From: WJMT01 sp964611275
Lineage (GTDB): Bacteria; Acidobacteriota; Aminicenantia; Aminicenantales; Aminicenantaceae
Reading direction: 5' to 3'
Length of the DNA stretch: 64,000 bases
NCBI GenBank assembly: GCA_964611275.1
Contig: CAZSZS010000172.1
Span: forward strand, 4,235-68,234
The position numbers and the translations under genes were made by a program. A model generated the notes under the pieces. The model ran no database searches. It was given only the letters and a program-made list of their open reading frames with translations, and was not told the DNA's origin. Shown here one piece after another: positions 18,238-27,660 of the stretch (within the stretch, counting starts at the first letter, position 1; the number at the start of each line of letters is the position of its first letter).

Positions 18238-20721
18238 ATGAGTAAAAAATACGACTTTGGAAAAATCGAAAAAAAATGGCAGGATATCTGGGACCGGGAA
18301 AAGAGTTTTGAAGTAAGAGAAGATTCAGGGAAGCCAAAATATTACACACTGGAAATGTATCCCTATCCATCCGGACGCATACATATGGGGCATGTAAGGA
18401 ATTTTTCAATTCTAGATGTCATTTCCCGGTACAAGGTCATGAACGGATATAATGTGCTTCACCCTATCGGTTGGGACGCTTTTGGAATGCCCGCGGAAAA
18501 CGCGGCTATAAAAGAGGGTATTCACCCAAGGGAGTGGACCCTTGGTAATATAGCGCATATGAAGGGCCAGTTAAAGAGATTGGGATTCAGCTATGATTGG
18601 TCTAGAGAAGTCAATACCTGTCTTCCCGAATATTACAAATGGAATCAGTGGATCTTCCTGAAGATGTTTGAAAAGGGGTTGGCTTTCCGTAAAAAGAGTT
18701 CTGTTAATTGGTGCCCCGAGTGCCAGACGGTTCTGGCAAATGAACAGGTGGTCAGCGGGAAGTGCTGGAGATGTGATGCACAGGTTGAACAAAAACATAT
18801 GGAGCAGTGGTTTTTAAAAATCACAAAATATGCGGATGAGCTTTTAACAGGTCACAAACAGCTCAGCAAATGGCCTCAGAGTGCCATCGCCATGCAGAAA
18901 AATTGGATCGGGAAAAGCAAAGGCGCTCAATTGTTTTTTAAGGTGTCCGGTTCAGATATCTCTATTGAGACTTTCACCACGAGGATAGATACGATATACG
19001 GGGCTACTTTTCTGGTGCTTTCTCCTGAACACCCGTTATGCTCAAAACTCATAGAGGGCTCGGAAGATGAGGATTTCAAACGCCAATGGATCGAGAAACA
19101 AATACACAAACAGCGTTTGGGAGAAGAGATTTTGGACGATGAGAAAGAAGGCATTTATACCGGGAAAACAGCTGTCAATCCATTTACAAAGGAGCCTATC
19201 CAGATATGGATAGCCAATTATGTATTGATGGGATACGGGACCGGAGCCATTATGGCGGTCCCTGCCCATGATGAGAGGGATTTTCAGTTTGCAGAAAAAT
19301 ATTCTCTTCCTGTAAAAGAGGTCATTATGCCAGTAGAAGAGGCTCAGCATGATGAAACAGGCGGTGTTTTTACAGAGTATGGAAGATTGGTGGATTCAGG
19401 GAATTATAGCGGGATGTCAACGCAGCAGGCAATATCAGAGATGACAAAGCACTTACAGGATGAAAATCTGGGAAAAGAGATGGTGCTGTACAGGCTTAGG
19501 GATTGGGGGATTTCCCGTCAGCGTTATTGGGGGACACCCATCCCCATAATTTACTGTAAAAAATGCGGTATTGTGAAAGTGCCGTATAAAGACCTGCCTG
19601 TGACGTTACCTGCTGATGTTGAGTTTAAAGGGGAAGAAGGCTCACCATTAGAGAAGTCCGAAGAATTTGTTACAACAAAGTGTCCTCGATGCAATGGAGG
19701 GGCACGGCGCGAAACAGATACCATGGACACCTTTTTTGATTCTTCTTGGTATTATTTTCGTTATTGTTCCCCTGACGAAGAAAACTTCCCTTTTAAACCT
19801 GAAAAGGGGAAATACTGGCTTCCTGTGGACCTGTATGTGGGCGGAGTCGAGCACGCGATCCTTCATCTCATTTACGCCCGGTTTTTTTGTAAGGTTTTAC
19901 GGGATTTCGGTCTGACGGATATTGACGAGCCCTTTCCCCACTATCTTGCCCAAGGAATGGTGACCAAGGATGGATCTGCCATGTCAAAGTCAAGGGGGAA
20001 TGTTGTTGATCCCGATGACATGGTCAGAAAATACGGGGCTGATACGGTCAGGCTTTTCATTTTATTTGCCGCTCCTCCGGAAAAGGAATTTGCTTGGGAT
20101 GACAAAGGGATTGAAGGTTGTTACAGATTTCTGAACCGTATTTGGATTTTTTTCAGGGAGAACCTTGGGCTGTTTGAGAAGACCGGAAAAACACAAAGCA
20201 TTGGCGATGAGGATGATGACCAGGAAAGCGTTATCAAGATAAGGACCCATCAGACTATCAAGAAGGTAACGGATGATATCGGGGAGAGGTGTCATTTGAA
20301 TACAGCCATAAGCTCCATAATGGAGTTTTTTAATGAAATGAAAAAGGAGGCGCCTCAACTAAAATCAAGTCCTTCCGGTCGAAAAATATTAAAGAAAAGT
20401 ATGCAGGCACTGCTGAAACTCCTTTCTCCTTTTGCCCCTCATATTTCCGAGGAATTATGGGAGGCAACAGGTAAGAATACCCGTTTGATTTTGTCTTCGT
20501 GGCCCTCCTATGAATCCGGTCTGATTAAGGAAGATACAGTGACCATTGTCGTTCAGGTAAATGGAAAGCTGAGAGGAAAATTTGAAGCGGAAAGGAACAC
20601 TCCGGAAGAAAAAATCAAGACTCAAGCCTTGTCACTGGAGCGTGTGAACAAATATTTAAAGAATCAAAAACCAAAGAAGATTATACATATTAAAAACAAA
20701 CTGGTGAATATTGTCATATAA
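18238..20721 (+). CDS. leuS: Leucyl-tRNA synthetase
   Basis: 827 residues, full length. Class I synthetase charging tRNA-Leu. Seen: the HIGH-box variant HMGH in PSGRIHMGHVRN near residue 48, a zinc-type CPEC...CWRC segment, the CP1 editing domain with TTRIDTIYGATF, and the KMSKS-type AMSKSRGNVVDP near residue 580, then the anticodon-binding region. Start ATG has an AGGATAAG element upstream. It heads a leuS-lptE-holA operon with a 12-bp gap to lptE, the same order found in gammaproteobacteria. Confidence 0.97.
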   Translation: MSKKYDFGKIEKKWQDIWDREKSFEVREDSGKPKYYTLEMYPYPSGRIHMGHVRNFSILDVISRYKVMNGYNVLHPIGWDAFGMPAENAAIKEGIHPREWTLGNIAHMKGQLKRLGFSYDWSREVNTCLPEYYKWNQWIFLKMFEKGLAFRKKSSVNWCPECQTVLANEQVVSGKCWRCDAQVEQKHMEQWFLKITKYADELLTGHKQLSKWPQSAIAMQKNWIGKSKGAQLFFKVSGSDISIETFTTRIDTIYGATFLVLSPEHPLCSKLIEGSEDEDFKRQWIEKQIHKQRLGEEILDDEKEGIYTGKTAVNPFTKEPIQIWIANYVLMGYGTGAIMAVPAHDERDFQFAEKYSLPVKEVIMPVEEAQHDETGGVFTEYGRLVDSGNYSGMSTQQAISEMTKHLQDENLGKEMVLYRLRDWGISRQRYWGTPIPIIYCKKCGIVKVPYKDLPVTLPADVEFKGEEGSPLEKSEEFVTTKCPRCNGGARRETDTMDTFFDSSWYYFRYCSPDEENFPFKPEKGKYWLPVDLYVGGVEHAILHLIYARFFCKVLRDFGLTDIDEPFPHYLAQGMVTKDGSAMSKSRGNVVDPDDMVRKYGADTVRLFILFAAPPEKEFAWDDKGIEGCYRFLNRIWIFFRENLGLFEKTGKTQSIGDEDDDQESVIKIRTHQTIKKVTDDIGERCHLNTAISSIMEFFNEMKKEAPQLKSSPSGRKILKKSMQALLKLLSPFAPHISEELWEATGKNTRLILSSWPSYESGLIKEDTVTIVVQVNGKLRGKFEAERNTPEEKIKTQALSLERVNKYLKNQKPKKIIHIKNKLVNIVI

Positions 20722-20733
20722 AGGGATAAAAGC

Positions 20734-21243
20734 ATGAGAAAATATGGTGTTTTTTTAGTACTGTGTTCCTTCCTGTGCAGCTGCGGGTATCACCTGCGCG
20801 GGACAGGAAGTTCTCTTCCCCCGCATATCAAAAAAATACAGGTGCCTATGTTTAAAAACGCCACCTCCCGCTTTGAACTGGATGTGAAGCTCACGCAGAG
20901 TGTGATAGATGAGCTTGTTACCAGGGGGAAAGTTGAGATCACGGATAATATAGAATCAGCTGATGCTGTGCTCATAGGCGAGATCACTTCTTTCAGGGTC
21001 AACCCCATAGCCTTTTCAGGGACCACCACCGCAGACAGATATAACATCACCATTGTCGCCAAGATCACATTAAGGGATCTGGTGGAGGATCAGGTGTTTT
21101 TTTCAAATCCGAATTTTATCTATCAAAAAGAATATGAAGTGGAAGAAGGCCTGGATTTTGAGACTGTTGAGTCAGGAGCTATAGAAGAAATATCAGAGAT
21201 GTTTGCCCGGAGTCTTGTCATCATGATACTGGAGGGCTTTTAG
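20734..21243 (+). CDS. lptE: LPS-assembly lipoprotein LptE
   Basis: 169 residues. A short signal peptide ends in a lipobox (LCSC) giving a lipidated Cys followed by GYHLRG, the hallmark of LptE/RlpB. LptE sits in the outer membrane and plugs the LptD translocon that inserts LPS. The SLPPHIKKIQVPMFKN and LDVKLTQSVIDELVTRG segments are typical. Placement between leuS and holA matches the proteobacterial operon. LptD is not in the window. Confidence 0.9.
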   Translation: MRKYGVFLVLCSFLCSCGYHLRGTGSSLPPHIKKIQVPMFKNATSRFELDVKLTQSVIDELVTRGKVEITDNIESADAVLIGEITSFRVNPIAFSGTTTADRYNITIVAKITLRDLVEDQVFFSNPNFIYQKEYEVEEGLDFETVESGAIEEISEMFARSLVIMILEGF

Positions 21244-21247
21244 AAAA

Positions 21248-22348
21248 GTGCGTTCTGTTTCCAAAGGAAATATCTTCAATGAAGATAATCTAGAGAGGGC
21301 TTATTTTTTTTACGGGGAAGATGCTTATCCGGCATGGCAGTTTATTGAAGACATAAAGAGTGCCTTACCGGGCTGGGACCAGGATGAAGTAGTTGTGGAG
21401 AAATATGAGCTGGGAACCGAAACATGGGCTGATATCATTGATTCAGCGAGGACAATGCCCCTGTTGTCGTCTTCAGTACGGCTGGTTGTGGTTGAGGTTC
21501 CATCCCGCAACAAAGAGAATGTTCCCAGAGAAGAAGAGAACCTTTCTTCCGGTGAAGGAGAATTGTTAAAGGCCTACCTTGCTTCCCCGTCTGAAAAGAC
21601 CGTAATGGTCATCATCTTCAACCAGAAGATCAAAGGCGGTTCTCCTTTAGTCAAGTTTTTTCAGGCACTGCCAAAGGAATACATCCGGATAAAAGAGCTC
21701 AGAGCTTTAAAGGGAATACAAATAAAAAACTGGGTCAGAGAGAGAGTCAGGAGCGAGGAAAAAGAGATAGATGGGTATGCCTGCACAAGACTGGTCGAGC
21801 TTGCAGGTAATGACCTGAGAAGGTTAAGTAATGAAATCAATAAGCTGGTAACGTTTGCAGGGGAAAAAACCCATATCAGCTTGGAAGATGTTGAACTGGT
21901 CTCGGGTTGGGTCAAACCGTTGATAGATTGGGAGATCATAAATAGCCTGGAAGAAGCTGATTATCAGAAGTGCCTTCTCACTCTGGATAAGCTTTTAAGA
22001 AAAGAAAGTATCCATCCGGTTGTCATTATGGACAAAATCCATGGTTTTTTTAATGATATTCTTCTTGCAAAACTGCGGATACAAGAGGGGAACAAAGATA
22101 ATGTGTCCATTTTTAAAGAAATCAAACCTTATTTGCCAAAAAAATATAAGGATCTGTATCAAAGAAAATTCAAACAGGTCTTTCGGTTTGCCGAGCGTGT
22201 TTCCATTCAGGAGTTAAGACACTTCATAGAGCAGCTCAAGGATATTGACATAAAAATAAAGTCAACAAGCCTTTCTTTTCATGAACTGATGGATGGATTC
22301 CTTTTTGATTACTGCAACAGAAGAGCGGGGGAAAAGAAATTATTTTGA
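21248..22348 (+). CDS. holA: DNA polymerase III subunit delta
   Basis: 366 residues from a GTG start 4 bp after the lptE stop; a GGAGGG inside the lptE end can serve as its ribosome site. The delta subunit opens the sliding clamp within the clamp loader. It keeps the family outline: an N-terminal AYFFYGEDAYPAWQFIE opening, a strand with VRLVVVEVPS, and a LAGNDLRRLSNEINKL segment. Its 3' end overlaps the convergent rpsT by 9 bp. Confidence 0.9.
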   Translation: MRSVSKGNIFNEDNLERAYFFYGEDAYPAWQFIEDIKSALPGWDQDEVVVEKYELGTETWADIIDSARTMPLLSSSVRLVVVEVPSRNKENVPREEENLSSGEGELLKAYLASPSEKTVMVIIFNQKIKGGSPLVKFFQALPKEYIRIKELRALKGIQIKNWVRERVRSEEKEIDGYACTRLVELAGNDLRRLSNEINKLVTFAGEKTHISLEDVELVSGWVKPLIDWEIINSLEEADYQKCLLTLDKLLRKESIHPVVIMDKIHGFFNDILLAKLRIQEGNKDNVSIFKEIKPYLPKKYKDLYQRKFKQVFRFAERVSIQELRHFIEQLKDIDIKIKSTSLSFHELMDGFLFDYCNRRAGEKKLF

Positions 22349-22609
22349 AGGTATGGACGAAACCTGTCTGTTAAGCCTTGACTTATAGCGGCTGGCCGTA
22401 TTTTTATGGATAGCTCCTTTTTTTGCTGTCCTATCTATCAGAGAAAAGGTTTCATGTAAAAGCTCGAGAGCTTCCTTTTTATCTTTTTTTTCGACAGCAG
22501 CTCTTAGTCTTTTTATCTGCTTTCTGAGAATTGATTTGTTTCTCCTGTTCGTAGCGCGCCTTCGGAGACTCTGCCTCCTGTGCTTCTCTGCTGATTTATG
22601 TTGGGCCAT
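22340..22609 (-). CDS. rpsT: 30S ribosomal protein S20
   Basis: 89 residues, highly basic. The opening MAQHKSAEKHRRQSLRRRA and the helical body with a KGAIHKNTASRYKSRL segment are those of S20, which binds the 5' domain of 16S rRNA. It has a good ribosome site (TAGGAG, 7 bases before ATG) and its own near-consensus promoter. Monocistronic, facing holA. Confidence 0.96.
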   Translation of the reverse strand: MAQHKSAEKHRRQSLRRRATNRRNKSILRKQIKRLRAAVEKKDKKEALELLHETFSLIDRTAKKGAIHKNTASRYKSRLNRQVSSIPSK

Positions 22610-22638
22610 TTGTTTCTCCTATAGAAAATAGGTTGTGT

Positions 22639-22667
22639 ATGATAGAATATCTTTAATGAATTGTCAA
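22639..22667 (-). promoter_or_regulatory. Sigma-70 promoter for rpsT
   Basis: On the minus strand, perfect TTGACA, 17 bases, TATCAT (five of six). The -10 box ends 29 bases upstream of the rpsT ATG, leaving room for a short leader with a Shine-Dalgarno sequence, in contrast to ftsY, lpxK and the sigma-factor gene. Confidence 0.8.
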
Positions 22668-22713
22668 CTCATTATGAAGGCAACTGGAGCCGCACGCTCT
22701 CATATTATGAAGA

Positions 22714-24300
22714 ATGGATGATAAAAGCAACCGCAAATTATTGAGGTCTACGTTTGCCGTTTCTATCCCCACCTTGCTGAGCCGTATCCTCGGATACTTG
22801 AGGGATATGATTCAGGCTTTTTTTCTCGGAACAGGAACGAGCGCCGATGCGTTCACGATCGCATATATAATCCCGAATCTGCTGAGGCGGTTGACCGCAG
22901 AAGGAGCCATGACATCAGCCTTTATTCCTGTCTTTTCCAAACTAAAAAAAGAGGAAAAAAAAGAAAAACTGTGGCAATTTGCCAATGTGTTCTTCTTCGA
23001 CTTGACTCTTGTCATGGCGGTCCTGGTTGTCCTGGGCATTCTTTTTTCACCTCTTCTTGTCAAGGTCATTGCCTTTGGATTTGAAGATATCCAGGGAAAG
23101 ATGGCGCTTACCGTCTTCCTCACCAGAATCATGTTTCCCTACATTTTTTTAGTGAGCCTTGCAGCTCTGGCCATGGCGATTTTAAACTCATTCCATAAGT
23201 TCTTTGTGCCTGCTTTGACACCTGTTTTGTTCAATATTTGCATCATAACAGCCGCAGCCCTGTTTGCGGCCCGCAGCAAGGAACCGGCTGTGGTGTTTGC
23301 GGTAGGCGTGGTGGCGGGAGGAGCGGCACAGCTTGGATTTCAGATCCCCTTTTTATGGAAGAAGGGGATGCGGTTCACGCCCGCGCTTTCCTTGAGGCAC
23401 CCTGCAGTCCGAAGGGTGGTCAAGTTGATGATTCCCGGAATATTCGGTGCGGGTATCTATCAGATAAATTTTGCTTTGAGCCGGATGATCGCCTCCACTC
23501 TTGAGGAAGGTTCCGTTTCTTCTCTCTATTATTCGTCAAGGGTCCAGGAATTGACTCTGGGGCTTTTTTCCATTGCTCTTTCCATAGCTCTGTTGCCCAC
23601 GTTTTCCGATCTTGTGGCATCAAAAGATTATTCCGGAATGAAAAGAATCCTGTCCTTTTCTTTAAGGGCTATAAATTTTGTGACGATTCCGGCAATGATA
23701 GGGTTGATGGTGCTGAGCCGGCCTATTATACATATTCTGTATCAGAGAGGGCATTTCGATGCTGAGTCCACAGCGATGACAGCCTCCTGTCTTCTGTTTT
23801 TCTCATTCAGCCTTCCCTTCATATCCGGAGTAAAGATCATATCTCCTGCCTTTTATTCTTTAAAGGACACCAAGACTCCTGCCATCGTTGCCTTTTTTGT
23901 TATGATCCTTTATATTTCTTTATCGGTTCTCCTGATGGGGCCTATGAGAGTTGGAGGGATCGCCCTGGCTCTCTCTATTGCAGCCCTCTTCAATTTTATT
24001 GTCCTCTTTTATCTGCTGGAAAAAAAGATAGGTCAGGTGGAGAAAAAGAGAGTCATGATATCCGCTTTTAAGTCTGCATCAGCCGCTGCGGTAATGGGAT
24101 TTTCAGTGTGGGCTTTCTTTTATTCTTTTTCCTTTTATGATATGAATTTTTTGAACAAAGTGCTCTTTTTTGCAGGCACTATTTTTCTTGGAGCAGCAGT
24201 TTATCTGGGGTTAAGCCTTGTATTCAATAAGGAAGAACTTAAGGCGTTCAGATTGATCTTTTCCAAGAAAAAAATCAAAAGGGTCAAGGAGTCACAGTGA
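22714..24300 (+). CDS. murJ: Lipid II flippase MurJ
   Basis: 528 residues with about 14 hydrophobic segments, the MviN/MurJ layout. It moves lipid II across the inner membrane for peptidoglycan synthesis. Seen: the opening STFAVSIPTLLSRILGYLRD, the GTGTSADAFTIAYIIPNLLRRLTAEGA loop with its conserved Arg residues, and FVPALTPVLFN. A four-base overlap (GTGA) joins it to dtd. Confidence 0.95.
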   Translation: MDDKSNRKLLRSTFAVSIPTLLSRILGYLRDMIQAFFLGTGTSADAFTIAYIIPNLLRRLTAEGAMTSAFIPVFSKLKKEEKKEKLWQFANVFFFDLTLVMAVLVVLGILFSPLLVKVIAFGFEDIQGKMALTVFLTRIMFPYIFLVSLAALAMAILNSFHKFFVPALTPVLFNICIITAAALFAARSKEPAVVFAVGVVAGGAAQLGFQIPFLWKKGMRFTPALSLRHPAVRRVVKLMIPGIFGAGIYQINFALSRMIASTLEEGSVSSLYYSSRVQELTLGLFSIALSIALLPTFSDLVASKDYSGMKRILSFSLRAINFVTIPAMIGLMVLSRPIIHILYQRGHFDAESTAMTASCLLFFSFSLPFISGVKIISPAFYSLKDTKTPAIVAFFVMILYISLSVLLMGPMRVGGIALALSIAALFNFIVLFYLLEKKIGQVEKKRVMISAFKSASAAAVMGFSVWAFFYSFSFYDMNFLNKVLFFAGTIFLGAAVYLGLSLVFNKEELKAFRLIFSKKKIKRVKESQ

Positions 24301-24734
24301 AAGTCGTCCTACAAAGAGTTAAAAAGGCTCAAGTCAGGGTAAGGGGAGAAGTAACCGGAGGAATAGAAAGAGGGCTCTGCCTTCTTGTCGGTGTCGAAAA
24401 AGGCGACACAGAAAAAGATGCTCATTATCTGGCAGACAAAATATCGGGGTTGAGAATATTTCCTGACAGTAAGGGAAAAATGAACCTGTCTCTGCAGGAG
24501 ACAGGAGGGAAAATTCTGGCCGTATCACAATTCACTCTTGCCGGTTCTGTAAGGAAGGGCAGAAGGCCTAGCTTTGATCGGGCTGAGAAGCCCGAACAGG
24601 CAGAGGAACTCTTTGATTGCTTTGTGGCTCAGCTGCGGGAGAAGAGTATTCAAACGGAAACAGGGATTTTCGGGGAAGTGATGGACATCTATCTGGTAAA
24701 TGACGGACCGGTTACATTTATTATTTCGAGCTAG
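24297..24734 (+). CDS. dtd: D-aminoacyl-tRNA deacylase
   Basis: 145 residues from a GTG that overlaps the murJ stop. The enzyme removes D-amino acids (and glycine mischarged on tRNA-Ala) from tRNA. Both active-site motifs are present: SQFTLAGSVRKGRRPSFDRA near residues 78-97 and the Gly-cis-Pro motif in NDGPVTFII at the C terminus. It converges on ribBA with a 4-bp overlap of stop ends. Confidence 0.95.
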   Translation: MKVVLQRVKKAQVRVRGEVTGGIERGLCLLVGVEKGDTEKDAHYLADKISGLRIFPDSKGKMNLSLQETGGKILAVSQFTLAGSVRKGRRPSFDRAEKPEQAEELFDCFVAQLREKSIQTETGIFGEVMDIYLVNDGPVTFIISS

Positions 24735-25957
24735 ACCATTTCCAGGATATGGCCCATTTTTTCTTTTTTCGTTTTCAGGTATTTGAAGTTAGTATCATTA
24801 GGAGGGATTTCAATCGGGACCCTGTCCACTATTTCAAGTCCGTATCCTGATAAGCCGATGAATTTTCTCGGATTGTTGGTTATGAGTCTCAGTTTGGTGA
24901 TTCCGAGAGAAACCAGTATTTGAGCTCCGATCCCATAGTCTCTCTGATCAGGTTTAAATCCGAGCTTCCTGTTAGCCTCAACCGTGTCTTCTCCCTTTTC
25001 CTGTATGGCATAGGCTTTTATTTTATTCACAAGCCCGATGCCGCGGCCTTCATGGTTCAGGATGTAGAGGATCACGCCTTTTCCCTGTTTTTCAATCATT
25101 TTCATGGAAAGTTGGAGCTGTTCGCCGCAGTCGCACCGTTTGGAATGAAACGTATCTCCGGTGAGACACTGGGAATGGGCTCTAACGAGAATGGGTTCAC
25201 CTTTTTTAATTTCCCCTTTTATTAACACTACGTGATGTTCGTTATAAATGGTGTCTTCGAATATCATGATCTTGAAATGGCCGTATTTTGTGGGAAGGTC
25301 AGCCTCTTCGATTTTTTTCACGTGGATCTCATGTTGCATTCTGTATTTGATAAGATCCGCTATGGTCACTATCGGGATATCAAAGGTCTCACTGAATTTT
25401 TCCAGCTCCGCTCTCCGGGCCATTGTACCGTCTTCGTTCATTATTTCGCAGATAACACCGGCAGGGGTCAGTCCGGCCAGACGGGCCATGTCAACAGAAG
25501 CCTCTGTTTGTCCCGCTCTTTTCAGCACCCCTCCTTCTTTAGCCTGTAAGGGGAAAATATGTCCGGGCCGCACAAGGTCGGCTGGTTTGGCTCCGGGATC
25601 TGTGGCTTTGAGAACAGTACGGGCTCTGTCATAGGCAGAGATACCCGTGGTGATGCCCTCTTTTGCATCGATCGAGACGGTGAACGCCGTCTTAAAAGGG
25701 GCGGTATTGGATGGGACCATCTGAGGAAGGTCAAGTTCCTTGAGCCTGTCTTTAGTGAGAGAGAGACAGATAAGGCCTCTTGCGTTTTTGGCCATGAAGT
25801 TGATGATGTCTGGAGTGACTTTTTCAGCCGCACAGGTCAGATCTCCTTCGTTCTCCCTGTCTTCGTCATCAACAATGATGATGAGCTTTCCTTCTTCAAT
25901 GGTTTTTATGGCTTTCTCTACGGAAGAAACGGCTGATTGTTTTTGCATGTATGGCAA
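24731..25957 (-). CDS. ribBA: Bifunctional 3,4-dihydroxy-2-butanone-4-phosphate synthase / GTP cyclohydrolase II
   Basis: 408 residues. Residues 1-~205 are DHBP synthase (DDEDRENEGDL acidic loop, AYDRARTV, RPGHIFPL, GQTEASVDMARLAG), making the four-carbon unit from ribulose 5-phosphate. Residues ~206-408 are GTP cyclohydrolase II with the zinc cysteines in GDTFHSKRCDCGEQL and the EGRGIGLVNKIKAYA loop. Together they supply both riboflavin precursors. Last gene of ftsY-ribD-ribE-ribBA, 3 bp after ribE. I found no FMN riboswitch upstream of this set. Confidence 0.96.
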   Translation of the reverse strand: MPYMQKQSAVSSVEKAIKTIEEGKLIIIVDDEDRENEGDLTCAAEKVTPDIINFMAKNARGLICLSLTKDRLKELDLPQMVPSNTAPFKTAFTVSIDAKEGITTGISAYDRARTVLKATDPGAKPADLVRPGHIFPLQAKEGGVLKRAGQTEASVDMARLAGLTPAGVICEIMNEDGTMARRAELEKFSETFDIPIVTIADLIKYRMQHEIHVKKIEEADLPTKYGHFKIMIFEDTIYNEHHVVLIKGEIKKGEPILVRAHSQCLTGDTFHSKRCDCGEQLQLSMKMIEKQGKGVILYILNHEGRGIGLVNKIKAYAIQEKGEDTVEANRKLGFKPDQRDYGIGAQILVSLGITKLRLITNNPRKFIGLSGYGLEIVDRVPIEIPPNDTNFKYLKTKKEKMGHILEMV

Positions 25958-25960
25958 TCC

Positions 25961-26560
25961 TTATTCAGTGTTCTTTTTGTATCTAACTGAGTAATTATAC
26001 ACATATTTACCAATAATGTCACATTCAATGTTGACATCACAGCCTGTTTTCAAATCAGATAAATTGGTATGCTCCAGGGTGATGGGAATGACCTCTACCT
26101 CCAGATGATTGTTTTTCACAGAAGCTATGGTGAGACTGATTCCATCCACGGCGACTGAGCCTTTGGGTATGAGGTAGGGGCTTAATTCGTGAGGAAATCT
26201 TATGGTGATCCGTTTCCCCTTCTTCCGGGCTTCGGTTTTAATAACTCTCCCTTTTTCATCGATATGGCCGGTAACCAAATGACCGCTGAGAGGATCCGAC
26301 AGGGTCAAGGGAGTCTCCAGATTCAAAAGGTCATCCCTGCGCAAAGAGCCTAATGTGGTTTTTGTCAGGGTTTCCGGTGACAGATTAAAAGAGAGCAGGT
26401 CTTTTTTCTTTTTGATGAGGCTCAGACAGACGCCGTTAATTGAGAGGCTGTCGCCGATCTTTATATGGGGGGCCACAGTGGGAGCGGCAAGGGCCATCTC
26501 CTGTTTCCCCAGTGAATAAGCTTTAAACCGTCCTGTATGCTTTATGATACCTGTAAACAT
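25961..26560 (-). CDS. ribE: Riboflavin synthase alpha chain
   Basis: About 199 residues. Two tandem lumazine-binding repeats, the first opening MFTGII, each with GDSLSINGVCL- or GSVAVDGISLTI-type motifs; this enzyme dismutates two lumazines to riboflavin. Start set at the second of two consecutive ATGs (26560) because MFTGII is the family start; the first, at 26563, overlaps the ribD stop. The lumazine synthase gene ribH is not in the window. Confidence 0.93.
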   Translation of the reverse strand: MFTGIIKHTGRFKAYSLGKQEMALAAPTVAPHIKIGDSLSINGVCLSLIKKKKDLLSFNLSPETLTKTTLGSLRRDDLLNLETPLTLSDPLSGHLVTGHIDEKGRVIKTEARKKGKRITIRFPHELSPYLIPKGSVAVDGISLTIASVKNNHLEVEVIPITLEHTNLSDLKTGCDVNIECDIIGKYVYNYSVRYKKNTE

Positions 26561-27660
26561 CATAAATATCCTTGAATAATGATATCATCCCCTATCTTTA
26601 ATGTATTCATTTTTTTCAGTTTCAAAGATTTATTAATGGTCTCTGCCCCTTTTCCCTGATAAAAACAGGGAGCACTTTTGCCGCCAATTAATTTCGGGGA
26701 AACGGAGACAATCACTTTGTCTACAGTTTTGGATTCAAGCATATGTGTGTGGAGCACAGTGCCACCTTCAACAAGCACGCTGGATATTTGGTTTTTTCCC
26801 AGCCAGGCAAGCGCTTTTTTCATGTTGACTTTGCCGTTTTCTTGCGCAATGGTTATGACCTTTACCCCTTTTTTCTGTAAAGCGTCTTTTTTTTCTTGAG
26901 GAAATGTCTTGAGTGTAAAAATGACCACTTCTCCTTCTGATAGAGTGGTGAGTATCTTTGACTGAAGCGGAATGCGGAGATTTGAGTCCAGAATGACCCT
27001 GGTAATGGTTTTTCCGGGCCAGCCCGGATGCCTTACTGTCAACCTGGGGTCATCTTTCAGTACAGTGTTTATTCCTACCATTATGGCATCGTGTTCCCCT
27101 CTTATAAGGTGCATGTATTTTCTTGTTTGGGAAGATGAAATCCACTTGGAAGCATGTGTTTTTGTGGCTGTTTTTCCATCCATGCTCAGTGCTGTTTTTA
27201 AGGTTATAAAAGGGATCCCGGACCGGATGTATTTTATATAAGCCTCATTGAGTCGGTTGTTTTTCTCTTCAAGCAGGCCCAAAGAGACTTGGATCCCCGC
27301 TTGTTTCATCCTTTCTATGCCTTTCCCGTTAACCAGGGGATTGGGGTCTATGGATGATACGACTATTCTTTTGAGTTGGGCACTGATGATTTTATCAATA
27401 CAGGGGGGTGTTCTCCCCCAGTGCACACAGGGTTCCAGATTTATGTAAGCGGTTGCCTTTTTGGCTCTGGATCCTGCTTTTTCCAGGGCTGCAGCTTCGG
27501 CATGGGGTTTTCCAGGCTTCTCATGATAGCCGTGACCGACAATGATTCCGTTTTTCACTATGACTGCCCCAACATAAGGATTAGGGCTTGCCCAGCCGAT
27601 TGCTTTCTCAGCAAGAGCATAACACATTTGCAGGTAGGATAGATCTTTATGAACATTCAT
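26560..27660 (-). CDS. ribD: Bifunctional riboflavin deaminase/reductase
   Basis: 366 residues. The N-terminal half is a cytidine-deaminase-like zinc enzyme (HAEAAAL and PCVHWGRTPPC with His and Cys ligands), the C-terminal half (~145-366) an NADPH-dependent reductase with TLKTALSMDGKTAT and VEGGTVLHTHMLES. It carries out the second and third steps from GTP. It overlaps ftsY by 4 bp and ribE by a few bases, so the riboflavin genes appear cotranscribed and coupled to ftsY. Confidence 0.96.
   Translation of the reverse strand: MNVHKDLSYLQMCYALAEKAIGWASPNPYVGAVIVKNGIIVGHGYHEKPGKPHAEAAALEKAGSRAKKATAYINLEPCVHWGRTPPCIDKIISAQLKRIVVSSIDPNPLVNGKGIERMKQAGIQVSLGLLEEKNNRLNEAYIKYIRSGIPFITLKTALSMDGKTATKTHASKWISSSQTRKYMHLIRGEHDAIMVGINTVLKDDPRLTVRHPGWPGKTITRVILDSNLRIPLQSKILTTLSEGEVVIFTLKTFPQEKKDALQKKGVKVITIAQENGKVNMKKALAWLGKNQISSVLVEGGTVLHTHMLESKTVDKVIVSVSPKLIGGKSAPCFYQGKGAETINKSLKLKKMNTLKIGDDIIIQGYL

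Noticed and set aside
17954..18409. 151-residue minus-strand open frame across the MITE-like element and the start of leuS
   Set aside because: It runs through the element and opposite leuS codons; nothing in it resembles a protein family.
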